From Chitinophaga niabensis (GTDB taxonomy: Bacteria; Bacteroidota; Bacteroidia; Chitinophagales; Chitinophagaceae): a DNA stretch of 64,000 nucleotides. Where the stretch lies: contig JAFIGY010000016.1 in the NCBI GenBank assembly GCA_017849435.1, positions 40,954 through 104,953 of the forward strand, in the 5' to 3' direction. Every line of letters starts with the position of its first letter. Positions within the stretch are counted from its first letter, which is position 1. Below, one piece after another: positions 54,279 through 63,584 of the stretch. The translations under genes and the position numbers were made by a program. The notes beneath the pieces were generated by a model. The model was not told the origin of the DNA. It ran no database searches and worked only from the letters and a program-made list of their open reading frames with translations.

Positions 54279-57200
54279 TTATTGCTGTATTTGTTCAGGT
54301 TGATAGTCTTTTTTACCCCATTTATTTTCCATCAGATAATACAGGGCCGGTAACACAAAGAGCGTCAGCGCTGTGGCGGCGAACAGTCCGTATACGATCA
54401 CTGTGGCCAGCGGACGCTGTACATCGGAACCGATGCCGGTGGCCAGTGAAGCGGGCAGCAGGCCCAATACAGCCACGGTAGCGGTCATCAGTACAGGCCG
54501 GAAACGGTGTTTGGCACCATGGATCACGGCATCGAATGTTTGCATGCCCTGCCTGCGCAGATCGTTGATGTGAGAGATCATGATCACGCCGTTTTGTATA
54601 GCCACGCCGAAGAGTGCGATGAAACCAACGGCAGAGGATACGTTTAGCGTCATCCCGCGCACATTCAGCGCCAGCATGCCGCCAAAGAGCGCGAGCGGAA
54701 CGATACTCAGGATCAGGCCTGCCTGCCTGAACCGGCCAAAGGCGCCGTAGAGGAGGATGAACATGATCGCAAGCGCGAGCGGAACGATCACGGCAAGCCG
54801 GGAATAAGCCCTGTTCTGGTTTTCGAACTGTCCGCCCCATTTCACGGTGTAGTGCTCGTGATCGTACTTCACATCTTTTTCTATCCTGTTCTGCGCCTCC
54901 TGTAAAAATGCGGTGAGATCATTCCCCCTGAGGTTCAGGCGTACGGTGAGATGACGTTTGTTCATTTCGCGGGTGATGGTGCTTTCACCGGTGGCGGTTT
55001 GCACTGTTGCGATCTGGGAAAGGGGGATCTTAGCGCCGGTCTGTGAAGTGAGCATCAGGTTGGCGATCTTTTCCGGCGTATTCCGGCTATCGTCTGTATA
55101 CCGGCAGATCACATCGTATACTTTGTTCCCGATAAATATCTGCGATACTGCTTTTCCGCCGATCGCCACTTCGATCAGCTCGCTCACGTCGGTCACATTC
55201 AGACCGTAACGTGCCACGGCTGCTCTGTCCACCTGCACCTGCAATTGCGGTAAAGGCGGTTCCTGGTCTATGGCAAGATCCACGGCTCCGGGCACTTTTT
55301 TCAGCGTGTTCAAGACCTGTTCCGCGATCCTCCGGGTTTCTTTGAAATCTTCCCCGTATACTTTCACAACCAGTTCGCTGTGTGCACCGGATATTTTATC
55401 CATCACACCATCGATCATCGGCTGGCTGAAACCAACGGTATAACCGGGCATGGTGGCGTATTCTGCCGCCAGTTCCTCGATGAGGTCATATTTCGTTTTT
55501 CCGCGGGGCCATTCGCTGTAGGGTTTTAACCCGATGCTGCATTCGTAATGGGAGGGCGTCCAGGCATCGGTACCATCATCATTCCGGCCGGCCTGTACCA
55601 TCATATAGGTTACTTCCGGGTGCCGAAGGGTCCTTTGCCGCAGGCTGTCGCTCATCTCTTTGGATTTCTCCAGCGAAATACCCGGGGGCAGGGACACCTG
55701 CAACCAGATCGAACCCTCGTCCAGCGGCGGGAGGAAATCTTTCCCCACCGTAATGGTCAGTATCGCCGCGCCGGAGAGGATCAGTGTAAGGGGAATGAAA
55801 ACCCGCCTGGGCCGGTGCATGATCTTCCTGATCCGGTTGTCATAGGCAAGGGTTAATTTTTCCAGCCATTTGTTATGGTATATTTTCTGTGGCTTCCGGT
55901 AGATCACATAGGCCAGGCCCGGGATGAGCAGCAAAGCTGTCAGCAATGCGCCAAAGAGGGCGTAACCTACGGTGAAGGCCATGGGGGTGAAGAGTTTTTT
56001 CTCCACTCTTTCGAAAGCGAACAGAGGAAGATAAGCGGTGATGATGATGACGGTGGCGAAGAAGATGGGCTTGGCCACTTCCAGCGCTCTTTTCCCGATG
56101 GATGGTTCCTGGAGCTCTGCGCCTTCATTGTCTTCCCGCTTCTTCAGGATGGTTTCCATCATCACGATCGCGCCATCTACAATGATCCCGAAATCGATGG
56201 CGCCGAGGGATAACAGGTTGGCTGGGATATTTGTGAAGTGCATCAGGATGAATGCGATCAGCAGGGAAATGGGAATGGTGATAGCTACGAGCAATGCGCC
56301 TCTCCAGCTGCCAAGGAATACGATCAACACGATCACTACCAGCGCCATCCCTTCGAGCAGGGTGTGGGACACCGTGTTGAGTGTAGTGGACACGAGGTTC
56401 GTGCGGTCAAGGAAGGTATGGATCTTCACGCCTTCCGGCAGAATACTGTTGTTCAATTCTTCCACGGCTTTGTGAATGCCTTCCAGTACGATGGAGGGGT
56501 TCTGGTGTTTAAGCAGGAGCACAATGCCTTCTATGCTTTCGGAATATTCTCTTTGATGATCGGTATAGCCGAGCATGCCTTTACGTTCCAGTGTACCGAA
56601 TTTTAGTTTACCGATGTCTTTCAGGTAGACCGGCACACCGGAAACGCTTTTCACGACCACGTCTCCGAGCCCTTCCAGTGAAGTGACGAGACCGATGCCG
56701 CGTACCACATACCCGAGGTCTCCGCGGGTGAGGACGCTCCCGCCGGCGTTGGCGTTGTTCTTTGCGATCGTTTCGGTCACCTCGCTCAGTGAAAGGCCAT
56801 ATTGCTCCAGTTTTCGCGGGTCCAGCTCTACCTGATACTGTGTAGTGATACCGCCGAAGTTGGTTACATCGGCAACACCGGGCACCTGCTTGATCCGGGG
56901 AATGATCACCCAGTTTTGCAGATCCGTGAGCTTGCGCAGATCGTGGGAATTACTTTCGATGATGTACCGGTATATCTCGCCGGTAGGAGAAGTAAGCGGA
57001 TCCAGGCCGGGTTGCGCCCCATAAGGCAGAACTACCTCGCTCAAACGTTCCTGCACGCGCTGGCGGCTCCAGTAATCTTCGATACCGTCATCAAATACGA
57101 TCGTCACCATAGACAGTCCGAAGGTGCTCTTGCTCCGCATCACGTGCATGCCCGGCATGCCGTTCAGCGCTCTCTCGATAGGGATGGTGATCTGTTGCTC

Positions 57201-57380
57201 CACTTCTTCAGCAGCCAGGCCGGGAACCTGCGTCACCACCTGTGAAGTAACGTCTGCAATATCCGGGTAAGCTTCTATGGCGAGTTGTTTCCAGGAGTAG
57301 TAACCGAAAAGTCCGAGCAACAGGAATAGCGCCGCAAAGAGCCATCTTTTCTGAATGGCCGTAAAAATGAGTTTTTTCAT
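54279..57380 (-). CDS. CzcA/CusA-family heavy-metal RND efflux pump
   Basis: 1033 residues, the normal HME-RND length. Twelve helices in two groups, with two big periplasmic loops. Proton-relay motif in TM4: DFGIIVDGAIVMMET matches the D-x5-D-x6-E pattern of CzcA. Also seen: PDIADVTSQVVTQVPGLAAEEVEQQ at the N-terminus and GFIALFGVAIQNGVIMISHIN in TM10-11. The pump exports divalent (Zn, Co, Ni, Cd) or monovalent (Cu, Ag) metal ions; the exact ion is not readable with confidence. It lies between the adaptor and the TolC-like gene. Confidence 0.92.
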   Translation of the reverse strand: MKKLIFTAIQKRWLFAALFLLLGLFGYYSWKQLAIEAYPDIADVTSQVVTQVPGLAAEEVEQQITIPIERALNGMPGMHVMRSKSTFGLSMVTIVFDDGIEDYWSRQRVQERLSEVVLPYGAQPGLDPLTSPTGEIYRYIIESNSHDLRKLTDLQNWVIIPRIKQVPGVADVTNFGGITTQYQVELDPRKLEQYGLSLSEVTETIAKNNANAGGSVLTRGDLGYVVRGIGLVTSLEGLGDVVVKSVSGVPVYLKDIGKLKFGTLERKGMLGYTDHQREYSESIEGIVLLLKHQNPSIVLEGIHKAVEELNNSILPEGVKIHTFLDRTNLVSTTLNTVSHTLLEGMALVVIVLIVFLGSWRGALLVAITIPISLLIAFILMHFTNIPANLLSLGAIDFGIIVDGAIVMMETILKKREDNEGAELQEPSIGKRALEVAKPIFFATVIIITAYLPLFAFERVEKKLFTPMAFTVGYALFGALLTALLLIPGLAYVIYRKPQKIYHNKWLEKLTLAYDNRIRKIMHRPRRVFIPLTLILSGAAILTITVGKDFLPPLDEGSIWLQVSLPPGISLEKSKEMSDSLRQRTLRHPEVTYMMVQAGRNDDGTDAWTPSHYECSIGLKPYSEWPRGKTKYDLIEELAAEYATMPGYTVGFSQPMIDGVMDKISGAHSELVVKVYGEDFKETRRIAEQVLNTLKKVPGAVDLAIDQEPPLPQLQVQVDRAAVARYGLNVTDVSELIEVAIGGKAVSQIFIGNKVYDVICRYTDDSRNTPEKIANLMLTSQTGAKIPLSQIATVQTATGESTITREMNKRHLTVRLNLRGNDLTAFLQEAQNRIEKDVKYDHEHYTVKWGGQFENQNRAYSRLAVIVPLALAIMFILLYGAFGRFRQAGLILSIVPLALFGGMLALNVRGMTLNVSSAVGFIALFGVAIQNGVIMISHINDLRRQGMQTFDAVIHGAKHRFRPVLMTATVAVLGLLPASLATGIGSDVQRPLATVIVYGLFAATALTLFVLPALYYLMENKWGKKDYQPEQIQQ

Positions 57381-57407
57381 GAATGCCTGTTTTAAAGGAT
57401 GTTTGAC

Positions 57408-58514
57408 CTATTTGGCTTCCAGGAGATAGAAGCCGCCTTCCGTTACAATCTTATCGCCGTTGTTTAAACCGGAACGGATCACGATCCTGTTCTCTTCGGT
57501 GCCGGCTGTTTCCACTTTCCTTTTCAGGTATTTGCCGGGCGAGGTTTCCACGAACACAAAGCTCAGGTCATTCATCTGCAGTACGGCTTTGGCTGGGATC
57601 AGGATAGCGTCTGCCGGCGCATCAATAAAGTTGACGGTAACGTACATGCCGGGTTTGAGGGTATGATCGGCGTTGTTGCATTCTATCAATACCTGTACGC
57701 TGCGGGTATTTTCATCCACAATCTCGTTGACGTGGTATACTTTTCCTTTGATATGTTTTTCAGGCAGGGCGGCAATTGCGATTTCGCATTCATCGAGCTC
57801 ATGAATGAACCGGATGTCTTTTTCCTTCACCTGGCCTACAATCCAGACTTTGGACAGCTCAGCCACCGTGGCTACGCTGGCGCCATCGTCCCTGATGTAC
57901 TGTCCTGTCACAATTTTATTATCGATTACTTCGCCCACGATCGGTGAGCGCACTACCAATGGCTGGCCCAATGAAAGCTTATCGGGGTCTGCCTTGAATA
58001 TTTTGATGGATATCACTGCATTCTCATATTCTTTCTTCGCAATGTCGAAAGCCGTTTGTGCTTCTTCCAGGTCTTTCTGGCTGGTAACGCCGTGCTTCAT
58101 CAGGTCCTGCTGCCGTTTCAGCACCTGGCTGGTGAGATCATACTGGGATTTTGCCTGAAAGAATTGTTTCTGTGCGCTCATGAAATCAGGAGAGCTGATC
58201 TCGAAGAGCGGTGTTTCCGGGGTTACTTTCATGCCCAGTTTGGTGGAAGAGCGTAACACTCTGCCGGGGAAGGGAGATGCGATCTCCGCGTATTGTGTAG
58301 GGATGGCCTTTACCGTACCGGCTGTGGTCATCCGCAGCTTGTAAGGTTCGCTTTGCACGGAAGCCAGTTTCAGTTTCGCCGTTAGGTTGGAATGATCGGG
58401 AATGATCACCGTATCCTGCCGGACGATGTAATTATTCCCTGTTTGTTCTTTTGGTTTACTGGCACAGGAAGCCAGGAGCATAGCCAGCCCAATGCAAAGT
58501 ACAATTTGCTTCAT
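57408..58514 (-). CDS. CzcB/CusB-like periplasmic adaptor lipoprotein
   Basis: 368 residues. Lipobox MLLASC makes Cys17 the lipidated residue. The order is barrel-sandwich hybrid (AEIASPFPGRVLRSSTKLGMKV), alpha-hairpin (about 115-175), sandwich return (LVVRSPIVGEVID), beta-barrel and membrane-proximal domains (VLIECNNADHTLKPGMYVTV). It links the RND pump to the TolC-like channel. No His-rich metal-binding N-terminal segment is present. It lies 27 bp before the pump gene. Confidence 0.9.
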   Translation of the reverse strand: MKQIVLCIGLAMLLASCASKPKEQTGNNYIVRQDTVIIPDHSNLTAKLKLASVQSEPYKLRMTTAGTVKAIPTQYAEIASPFPGRVLRSSTKLGMKVTPETPLFEISSPDFMSAQKQFFQAKSQYDLTSQVLKRQQDLMKHGVTSQKDLEEAQTAFDIAKKEYENAVISIKIFKADPDKLSLGQPLVVRSPIVGEVIDNKIVTGQYIRDDGASVATVAELSKVWIVGQVKEKDIRFIHELDECEIAIAALPEKHIKGKVYHVNEIVDENTRSVQVLIECNNADHTLKPGMYVTVNFIDAPADAILIPAKAVLQMNDLSFVFVETSPGKYLKRKVETAGTEENRIVIRSGLNNGDKIVTEGGFYLLEAK

Positions 58515-58538
58515 AAAGGTTTGTTTAAGCGGTGTGTA

Positions 58539-61250
58539 TTATAACCAGTGATTGAATTGCCGGATGAACCAGGTTTTCACCACCTGCGTCAGCACACAAT
58601 AGCACAACAGGATGCCAGCCAGCCAGGGGAAGTAGCTGAGCGGCAGCGGTTGCATTCTGAGTGCGTCTGCAAAGGGAGAAAAAGGAATATAGATACCGAT
58701 AGCCATCACCAGCAGCGTTAGCGCGATCACCGGCGCGGTGGCCCAGCTTTGGATGAACGGGATCTTCCGGGTGCGGATCATATGCACGATCAGCGTTTGA
58801 GACAGGAGGCCTTCAATGAACCAGCCGGATTGGAACAGCGTTTGATGTTCGGGGGAGTTTGCCTTGAAGAAATAGAACATCAGGGCAAAGGTGGCGTAAT
58901 CGAAGATGGAACTGATGGGACCGATAAAGATCATGAAACGTGCGATGCCGCCGGCTTCCCATTTCCTCGGTTGTTCGAGGTACTCGGCGTCCATTCTGTC
59001 CCAGGGGATAGAGGATTGGGAAATATCGTATAAGAGGTTTTGCACCAGCAGGTGTACTGGTAACATGGGCAGGAAAGGCAGCATGGCGCTGGCGCCGAGC
59101 ATGCTGAACATATTACCGAAGTTGCTGCTGGCGGCCATTTTGATGTATTTGATGATGTTGCCGAAAGTACGGCGGCCGTAGATCACGCCTTTGCGCAGCA
59201 CCATCAGGTCTTTTTCGAGGAGGATGATATCCGCGCTTTCTTTCGCGATATCCGCGCCGGTATCTACGGAAACGCCTACATCTGCATCCTTGAGCGCGGA
59301 AGCGTCGTTGATCCCGTCGCCCATGAAGCCTACGGTATGCCCTTTCGCCTGGAGCCCTTTCACGATCCGGGATTTCTGGAGGGGACTGAGTTTGGCGAAG
59401 ATGGAGATATCATCGATCACATCCTGCAATTCCTTTTCCGTCATCTTATCGATCTCCGAGCCATTGAGCACATGGTTCACGGGGATACCCACGTCTTTAC
59501 AGATCTTCCGGGTAACGGCTTCGTTGTCTCCCGTGAGCACCTTGATGGAAATGCCTAATTGGTGGAGGGACTGGATGGCGGGTTTGGCGGAAGGTTTTGC
59601 GGGGTCGAGGAAGCCGATGAAGCCGGTCAGGATAAGGTCGGATTCATCCGCTACGGAGTAGGTGAGGGGCCTTTCTTCATATTCCTTGATAGCCACGAGC
59701 AATACCCGCAAGCCTTCTTCGTTCAGTTTCTTCGCGGTTTTCAGTACCTTTTCCCGCATGGCCGCCGTCATGGTCACCACGCGATCGGTTTCGATGTGCA
59801 ATTGGTGGTCTGTGCCGGGGTCAAAGGAATGGGTGCAGAGCCCCAGCACTTCTTCCACCGCTCCTTTACAGATCAACAGATGTTTGTGGTTATGTTGTTC
59901 GAGGATGATAGACATCCTGCGACGTTGGAAATCGTAAGGGATTTCATCTACCTTTTTAAAATTTTCTTCTACTTTAAGATGCTCATGCACTTCCACGTGC
60001 TCCAGCACGGCTGTATCCATCAGGTTCTTCAACCCGGTCTGATGATAGCTGTTGAGATAAGCCCATTTCAGTACTTCCTCATCTTCTTCACCCTGTACGT
60101 TCAAATGCTTTTCCAGTACGATCTTGTCCAGCGTCAGCGTGCCGGTCTTATCGGTACAAAGCACATTCATGGCGCCGATATTCTGAATGGCATTGAGCCT
60201 TTTTACGATCACTTTGCGTTTGCTCATCTTAACGGCGCCCCTGGCCAGGTTGGCGGTAACGATCATGGGCAGCATTTCAGGGGTGAGCCCTACCGCTACG
60301 GCGATGGCGAACAGGAATGCTTCCATCCAGTCGCCCTTCGTAAATCCGTTGATGATGAATACGAGCGGCACCATCACGAGCATGAAACGGATGAGCAGCC
60401 AGCTTACGCTGTTCACGCCTTTGTCGAAGCTGGTTTCGGCTCTTTTGCCTGTGATAGCGCGACTGATAGAACCGAAATACGTTTGGTTACCGGTAGTGAC
60501 GATCATGGCCGTTGCCGTACCGCTAAGCACGTTCGTACCCATGAAGCAGATATTATCCAGTTCCAGCGGGGATTTTCCATCCGCATCGGGAATGGCATGC
60601 TCCCTTTTTTCCTGGGGAAGGGATTCACCGGTGAGCATAGCCTGGCTAATGAACAGATCTTTAGACTGAATAATGCGGCAGTCGCCCGGGATCATGTCTC
60701 CCGCAGAGAGGAAAATGAGATCGCCCGGTACGAGCTTCTTGATCTCGATCCTTTGCCTGCCCGCTGTTTTTCGCAATACAGAGGCGGAGGTTTTGATCAT
60801 ATTCTGGAGTTGTTCGGCCGCCTTGTTGCTTCTGAATTCCTGCCAGAAACGGAGCAGGGAGCTGAACAATACCATGATGGTAAGCACGATGACCGTTTTG
60901 TATTCCCTGTCTGCCGGCTGTACGAGCCATACATCCATCACCAGTGAGATAAGGGCAACAAACACGAGTACGCCGTTGAAAGGCGTGATGAAAGACCAGG
61001 CGAATTGTTTGATCCAGGAGGGCGCTTTTTCATGATGCACTTCATTGAGGCCGAACTTCTTCAGTCTTTCGTCTGCATCCGCAGGCAACAGCCCTTCCGC
61101 ACTGCTGTCCAGCATGGCGAAGAAGAAGTTACTGTCGCTGCGGGCCACATTCCTGAGCTTGGTAGCGGTTCCTTCATCCATGCCATTGGTGCTGATACCG
61201 AAGTTCAGACTGGTCCTGATCCTGTTTTTGATAGCTGTCGTTAGTAACAT
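58539..61250 (-). CDS. mgtA: Magnesium-translocating P-type ATPase
   Basis: 903 residues, fitting MgtA/MgtB (P-IIIB). Landmarks: LTGESLPQEK of the actuator, phosphorylation loop CTDKTGTLTLDK, MGDGINDASALKDADVGVSVD hinge, and the end LRMQPLPLSYFPWLAG matching the last helices of MgtA. It imports Mg2+ under limiting conditions. MgtC lies 26 bp upstream and the efflux genes 24 bp downstream, so a shared transcript is likely. The combination of Mg uptake with heavy-metal export is unusual. Confidence 0.93.
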   Translation of the reverse strand: MLLTTAIKNRIRTSLNFGISTNGMDEGTATKLRNVARSDSNFFFAMLDSSAEGLLPADADERLKKFGLNEVHHEKAPSWIKQFAWSFITPFNGVLVFVALISLVMDVWLVQPADREYKTVIVLTIMVLFSSLLRFWQEFRSNKAAEQLQNMIKTSASVLRKTAGRQRIEIKKLVPGDLIFLSAGDMIPGDCRIIQSKDLFISQAMLTGESLPQEKREHAIPDADGKSPLELDNICFMGTNVLSGTATAMIVTTGNQTYFGSISRAITGKRAETSFDKGVNSVSWLLIRFMLVMVPLVFIINGFTKGDWMEAFLFAIAVAVGLTPEMLPMIVTANLARGAVKMSKRKVIVKRLNAIQNIGAMNVLCTDKTGTLTLDKIVLEKHLNVQGEEDEEVLKWAYLNSYHQTGLKNLMDTAVLEHVEVHEHLKVEENFKKVDEIPYDFQRRRMSIILEQHNHKHLLICKGAVEEVLGLCTHSFDPGTDHQLHIETDRVVTMTAAMREKVLKTAKKLNEEGLRVLLVAIKEYEERPLTYSVADESDLILTGFIGFLDPAKPSAKPAIQSLHQLGISIKVLTGDNEAVTRKICKDVGIPVNHVLNGSEIDKMTEKELQDVIDDISIFAKLSPLQKSRIVKGLQAKGHTVGFMGDGINDASALKDADVGVSVDTGADIAKESADIILLEKDLMVLRKGVIYGRRTFGNIIKYIKMAASSNFGNMFSMLGASAMLPFLPMLPVHLLVQNLLYDISQSSIPWDRMDAEYLEQPRKWEAGGIARFMIFIGPISSIFDYATFALMFYFFKANSPEHQTLFQSGWFIEGLLSQTLIVHMIRTRKIPFIQSWATAPVIALTLLVMAIGIYIPFSPFADALRMQPLPLSYFPWLAGILLCYCVLTQVVKTWFIRQFNHWL

Positions 61251-61276
61251 AGCGCTCGCCTTTTAAATGTTCAGAA

Positions 61277-61990
61277 TTATAGATCGTCCTGCTGGCCCAC
61301 CACTTCCCAGCTAACCCTCATCACTTCGTGTTCTATCGTGAGCCGGCCGGCCATTTTTTCCATGAGGCTGTCCTGGGGAGATACTGCTTTGATCTCCGCT
61401 GTGATGATGGCGTTGTTCGGATCTCCATTGTCCGTGCTGGTGAGGGAGCGGAGCAACAGGTTATTGTCATTCCCGAGGTATTGCATCAGCAGCACCCGGA
61501 TGTGATTTTCCACCTGCGCTTTACATTTTACCGTGAACAGGTAATCCGTTTGGGAACTGGCTGTTTTTACGAAGGGAAGGCTGCTTAGTTTCGAACCGAG
61601 TGGCCGCAGTAATATATGTGCCAGTATCACCGCTGCGGTAGTGATCACCGCTTCGGTATACATGCCGATGCCTACGAGTGAGCCCACAGCGGCGGAACAC
61701 CAGATGGTGGCGGCGGTGTTCAGGCCTTGTACGTTCAGGCCATCTTTCATGATCACGCCGGCGCCCAGGAAACCGATACCGCTGATGATATAGGAAGCAA
61801 CACGACCAACAGCGTCTCCACCGATGCGGATGGACAATGCAAGGAATGCAGCTACCCCCAGTGATACCAGCGTATTGGTGCGGAGTCCGGCGCTTTTCTG
61901 CCGCCACTGGCGTTCTACGCCAATAGCAGCGCCGAGGCCGAATGCTATTGCAAGCCTTAATGTGAATTCATATGTTGTTAATACGAACAT
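61277..61990 (-). CDS. mgtC: MgtC/SapB family protein
   Basis: 237 residues. Four to five membrane helices (about 8-130), with the family motifs FGLGAAIGVERQW, GLRTNTLVSLGVA, and SGIGFLGAGVIMKDG, LNTAATIWCSAAVGSLVGIG. A C-terminal ACT-like cytosolic domain (about 145-235) follows. MgtC proteins affect growth at low Mg2+ and, in pathogens, the F1Fo ATPase. First gene of the cation operon. The start is the ATG before FVLTTYEF. Confidence 0.92.
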   Translation of the reverse strand: MFVLTTYEFTLRLAIAFGLGAAIGVERQWRQKSAGLRTNTLVSLGVAAFLALSIRIGGDAVGRVASYIISGIGFLGAGVIMKDGLNVQGLNTAATIWCSAAVGSLVGIGMYTEAVITTAAVILAHILLRPLGSKLSSLPFVKTASSQTDYLFTVKCKAQVENHIRVLLMQYLGNDNNLLLRSLTSTDNGDPNNAIITAEIKAVSPQDSLMEKMAGRLTIEHEVMRVSWEVVGQQDDL

Positions 61991-62118
61991 GCCCTTTGGC
62001 TTTGTCCCCGCAACTGTGCGAGGCGTGCCACAGGCATCCTTACAGAGCGGGAGAATTAGAGAATATTTTTTCTACAACAGGGGAGGCTGTCCATTGTTTG
62101 TTGATTTGTTTAACGTAT

Positions 62119-62138
62119 GCATTCCTGTTATTGAATGC
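62119..62138. promoter_or_regulatory. Inverted repeat upstream of mgtC, possible operator
   Basis: GCATTC (62119-62124) and GAATGC (62133-62138) separated by 8 bases, 129 bp upstream of the mgtC start and next to the terminator of the kinase operon. The spacing suits a dimeric regulator. In the 128 bp of leader I can see small hairpins (for example CTGTG-N10-CACAG on the minus strand), but no known Mg or metal riboswitch could be recognised. Confidence 0.35.
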
Positions 62139-62139
62139 G

Positions 62140-62175
62140 ATGCAAAAATAAAACAGCACAGGGAAAGGTGCTGTT
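62140..62175 (-). terminator. Terminator of the histidine kinase/response regulator operon
   Basis: On the minus strand AACAGCAC (62175-62168) pairs with GTGCTGTT (62159-62152), loop of 8, followed by TTATTTTTG. It separates the kinase genes from mgtC. Confidence 0.8.
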
Positions 62176-62216
62176 AGCAAGCCATTAGAAAAAAATTAGA
62201 AAATTATTAGAGTGGG

Positions 62217-63584
62217 CTATACATGCGGGAATTCTACCGTAAAAGTAGTACCGGTATTAACTTCGGATACGAGGTCGATAGTGCCTTTGTGCTGGGTGAC
62301 GATCTTGTGCGTCAGGGAAAGCCCTATCCCATGGCCTTCTGTGAATTGCCGGTTCCCTCCCCGGTAGAAGGATTGAAATATATGTGCAAGGTCTGTTGAA
62401 GGGATGCCGATGCCGGTATCGGAAAAGCGGAGGATCACTTTATCTTTAAAATAGGTGATGGCTACGTTGCTCTGATTGTTATAGGAAAACTTACATCCGT
62501 TTTCCATGAGGTTGATGAATGCTACTTTTAACAGGTATTCATTGCCTTTTACGGAGATGTAATCATCGTTCTCTATCTCCTGTTCAAAAATGATATTCAC
62601 CCTATAGGCCGGATTGGCCTTGATGACGGCATCCCGGGCATCCAGCAGCAGTTCATCCAGCCGTATCTCCCGCATGGCGATCTCGCTCTGGTCATAACTG
62701 GCTTTGGCCATATCCAGCAGGCCATTGCTGAGTTTCACCAGCCGGCGGGCGTCGTTCAACGTCCGGTTGATGATCTGTTGGTATTCTTCGCTGCTGTGCT
62801 CTTTATCACGCGCCAGTTCCAGTTCCGCAATAATGGCTGCCAGCGGGGTTCTTAGCTCGTGGGACACATTGCTGACGAAATCTTTCTGCGCATCGAAGGA
62901 GCTTTCGAGCCTGTTGAGCATGCTGTTGAAAGTGGTGGCCAGTTCTCCCATTTCATCTTTCTCATTCTTTACTGCGAGGCGGGAATCCAGGTTGGTGGCA
63001 GTGATTTCATTCACTTTATCGACCATATCGGCCACGGGGGTCAATGCTTTTTGCGAGAAGAAATACCCCGTGAATACTGTCAGCAGGATGGCGGAGCAGA
63101 AAGAGATGAGGAGCGAATATTGCAGGTTCCTGAGTTTGGTAAACCCGTATTCATCGATGGCCGCGGCAGTGATCACGTAATTGAAGCCGTTGTGGTTGTA
63201 AAGGATGCCCACGGCCTGTAGTTTCCCCTGTGAGAATTCGATCTCTTTCTGCTGCACGATCTCCTGTACCATACCGCGTGTTTCTTTGATCTTGTCGATC
63301 TGCACGGCATCGTGGTAAAGGAGGTTGAAAGCGGTGTCGTAGATGGCTACTTCTTCCTGGAAGAGGGCGTTGGGGGAATTCTTGTAGATCAGCTGCAGCA
63401 CTTCCGGTGCCACCTTGGCGTCGAGGAGCAGGTTGGCTTTTGTGATGGCCTGCTCCCGGAGCCGCTTGTAGTATTCGTCTTTCCGTGTTTCGGCGCTGGA
63501 GATATAGATGAATATGGCAAACACCAGCAGCAAAGCGGCGAACAGGAGGGTAAACAGATAAGTGAGTTTGCTGCGAATGGTCAT
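62217..63584 (-). CDS. Sensor histidine kinase (two-component)
   Basis: 455 residues. Two membrane helices (about 8-28 and 156-176) enclose a periplasmic sensor of about 125 residues. HAMP domain (about 177-230), HisKA with His242 in SHELRTP, and a HATPase domain with NLMENGCKF (N-box), DTGIGI and EGHGIGLSLT (G boxes). Its first codon overlaps the response regulator stop by 4 bp. The adjacent metal operon is a natural target; the layout resembles metal-sensing pairs such as CusS/CzcS, but the signal is not shown. Confidence 0.92.
   Translation of the reverse strand: MTIRSKLTYLFTLLFAALLLVFAIFIYISSAETRKDEYYKRLREQAITKANLLLDAKVAPEVLQLIYKNSPNALFQEEVAIYDTAFNLLYHDAVQIDKIKETRGMVQEIVQQKEIEFSQGKLQAVGILYNHNGFNYVITAAAIDEYGFTKLRNLQYSLLISFCSAILLTVFTGYFFSQKALTPVADMVDKVNEITATNLDSRLAVKNEKDEMGELATTFNSMLNRLESSFDAQKDFVSNVSHELRTPLAAIIAELELARDKEHSSEEYQQIINRTLNDARRLVKLSNGLLDMAKASYDQSEIAMREIRLDELLLDARDAVIKANPAYRVNIIFEQEIENDDYISVKGNEYLLKVAFINLMENGCKFSYNNQSNVAITYFKDKVILRFSDTGIGIPSTDLAHIFQSFYRGGNRQFTEGHGIGLSLTHKIVTQHKGTIDLVSEVNTGTTFTVEFPHV

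Noticed and set aside
59559-60947. Long (462-codon) plus-strand open frame
   Set aside because: It lies wholly antisense to mgtA, whose motifs are complete; composition is biased and no family fits.
61991-62216. M-box or other metal riboswitch before mgtC
   Set aside because: Conserved core sequences could not be matched on either strand; only unspecific hairpins are visible.
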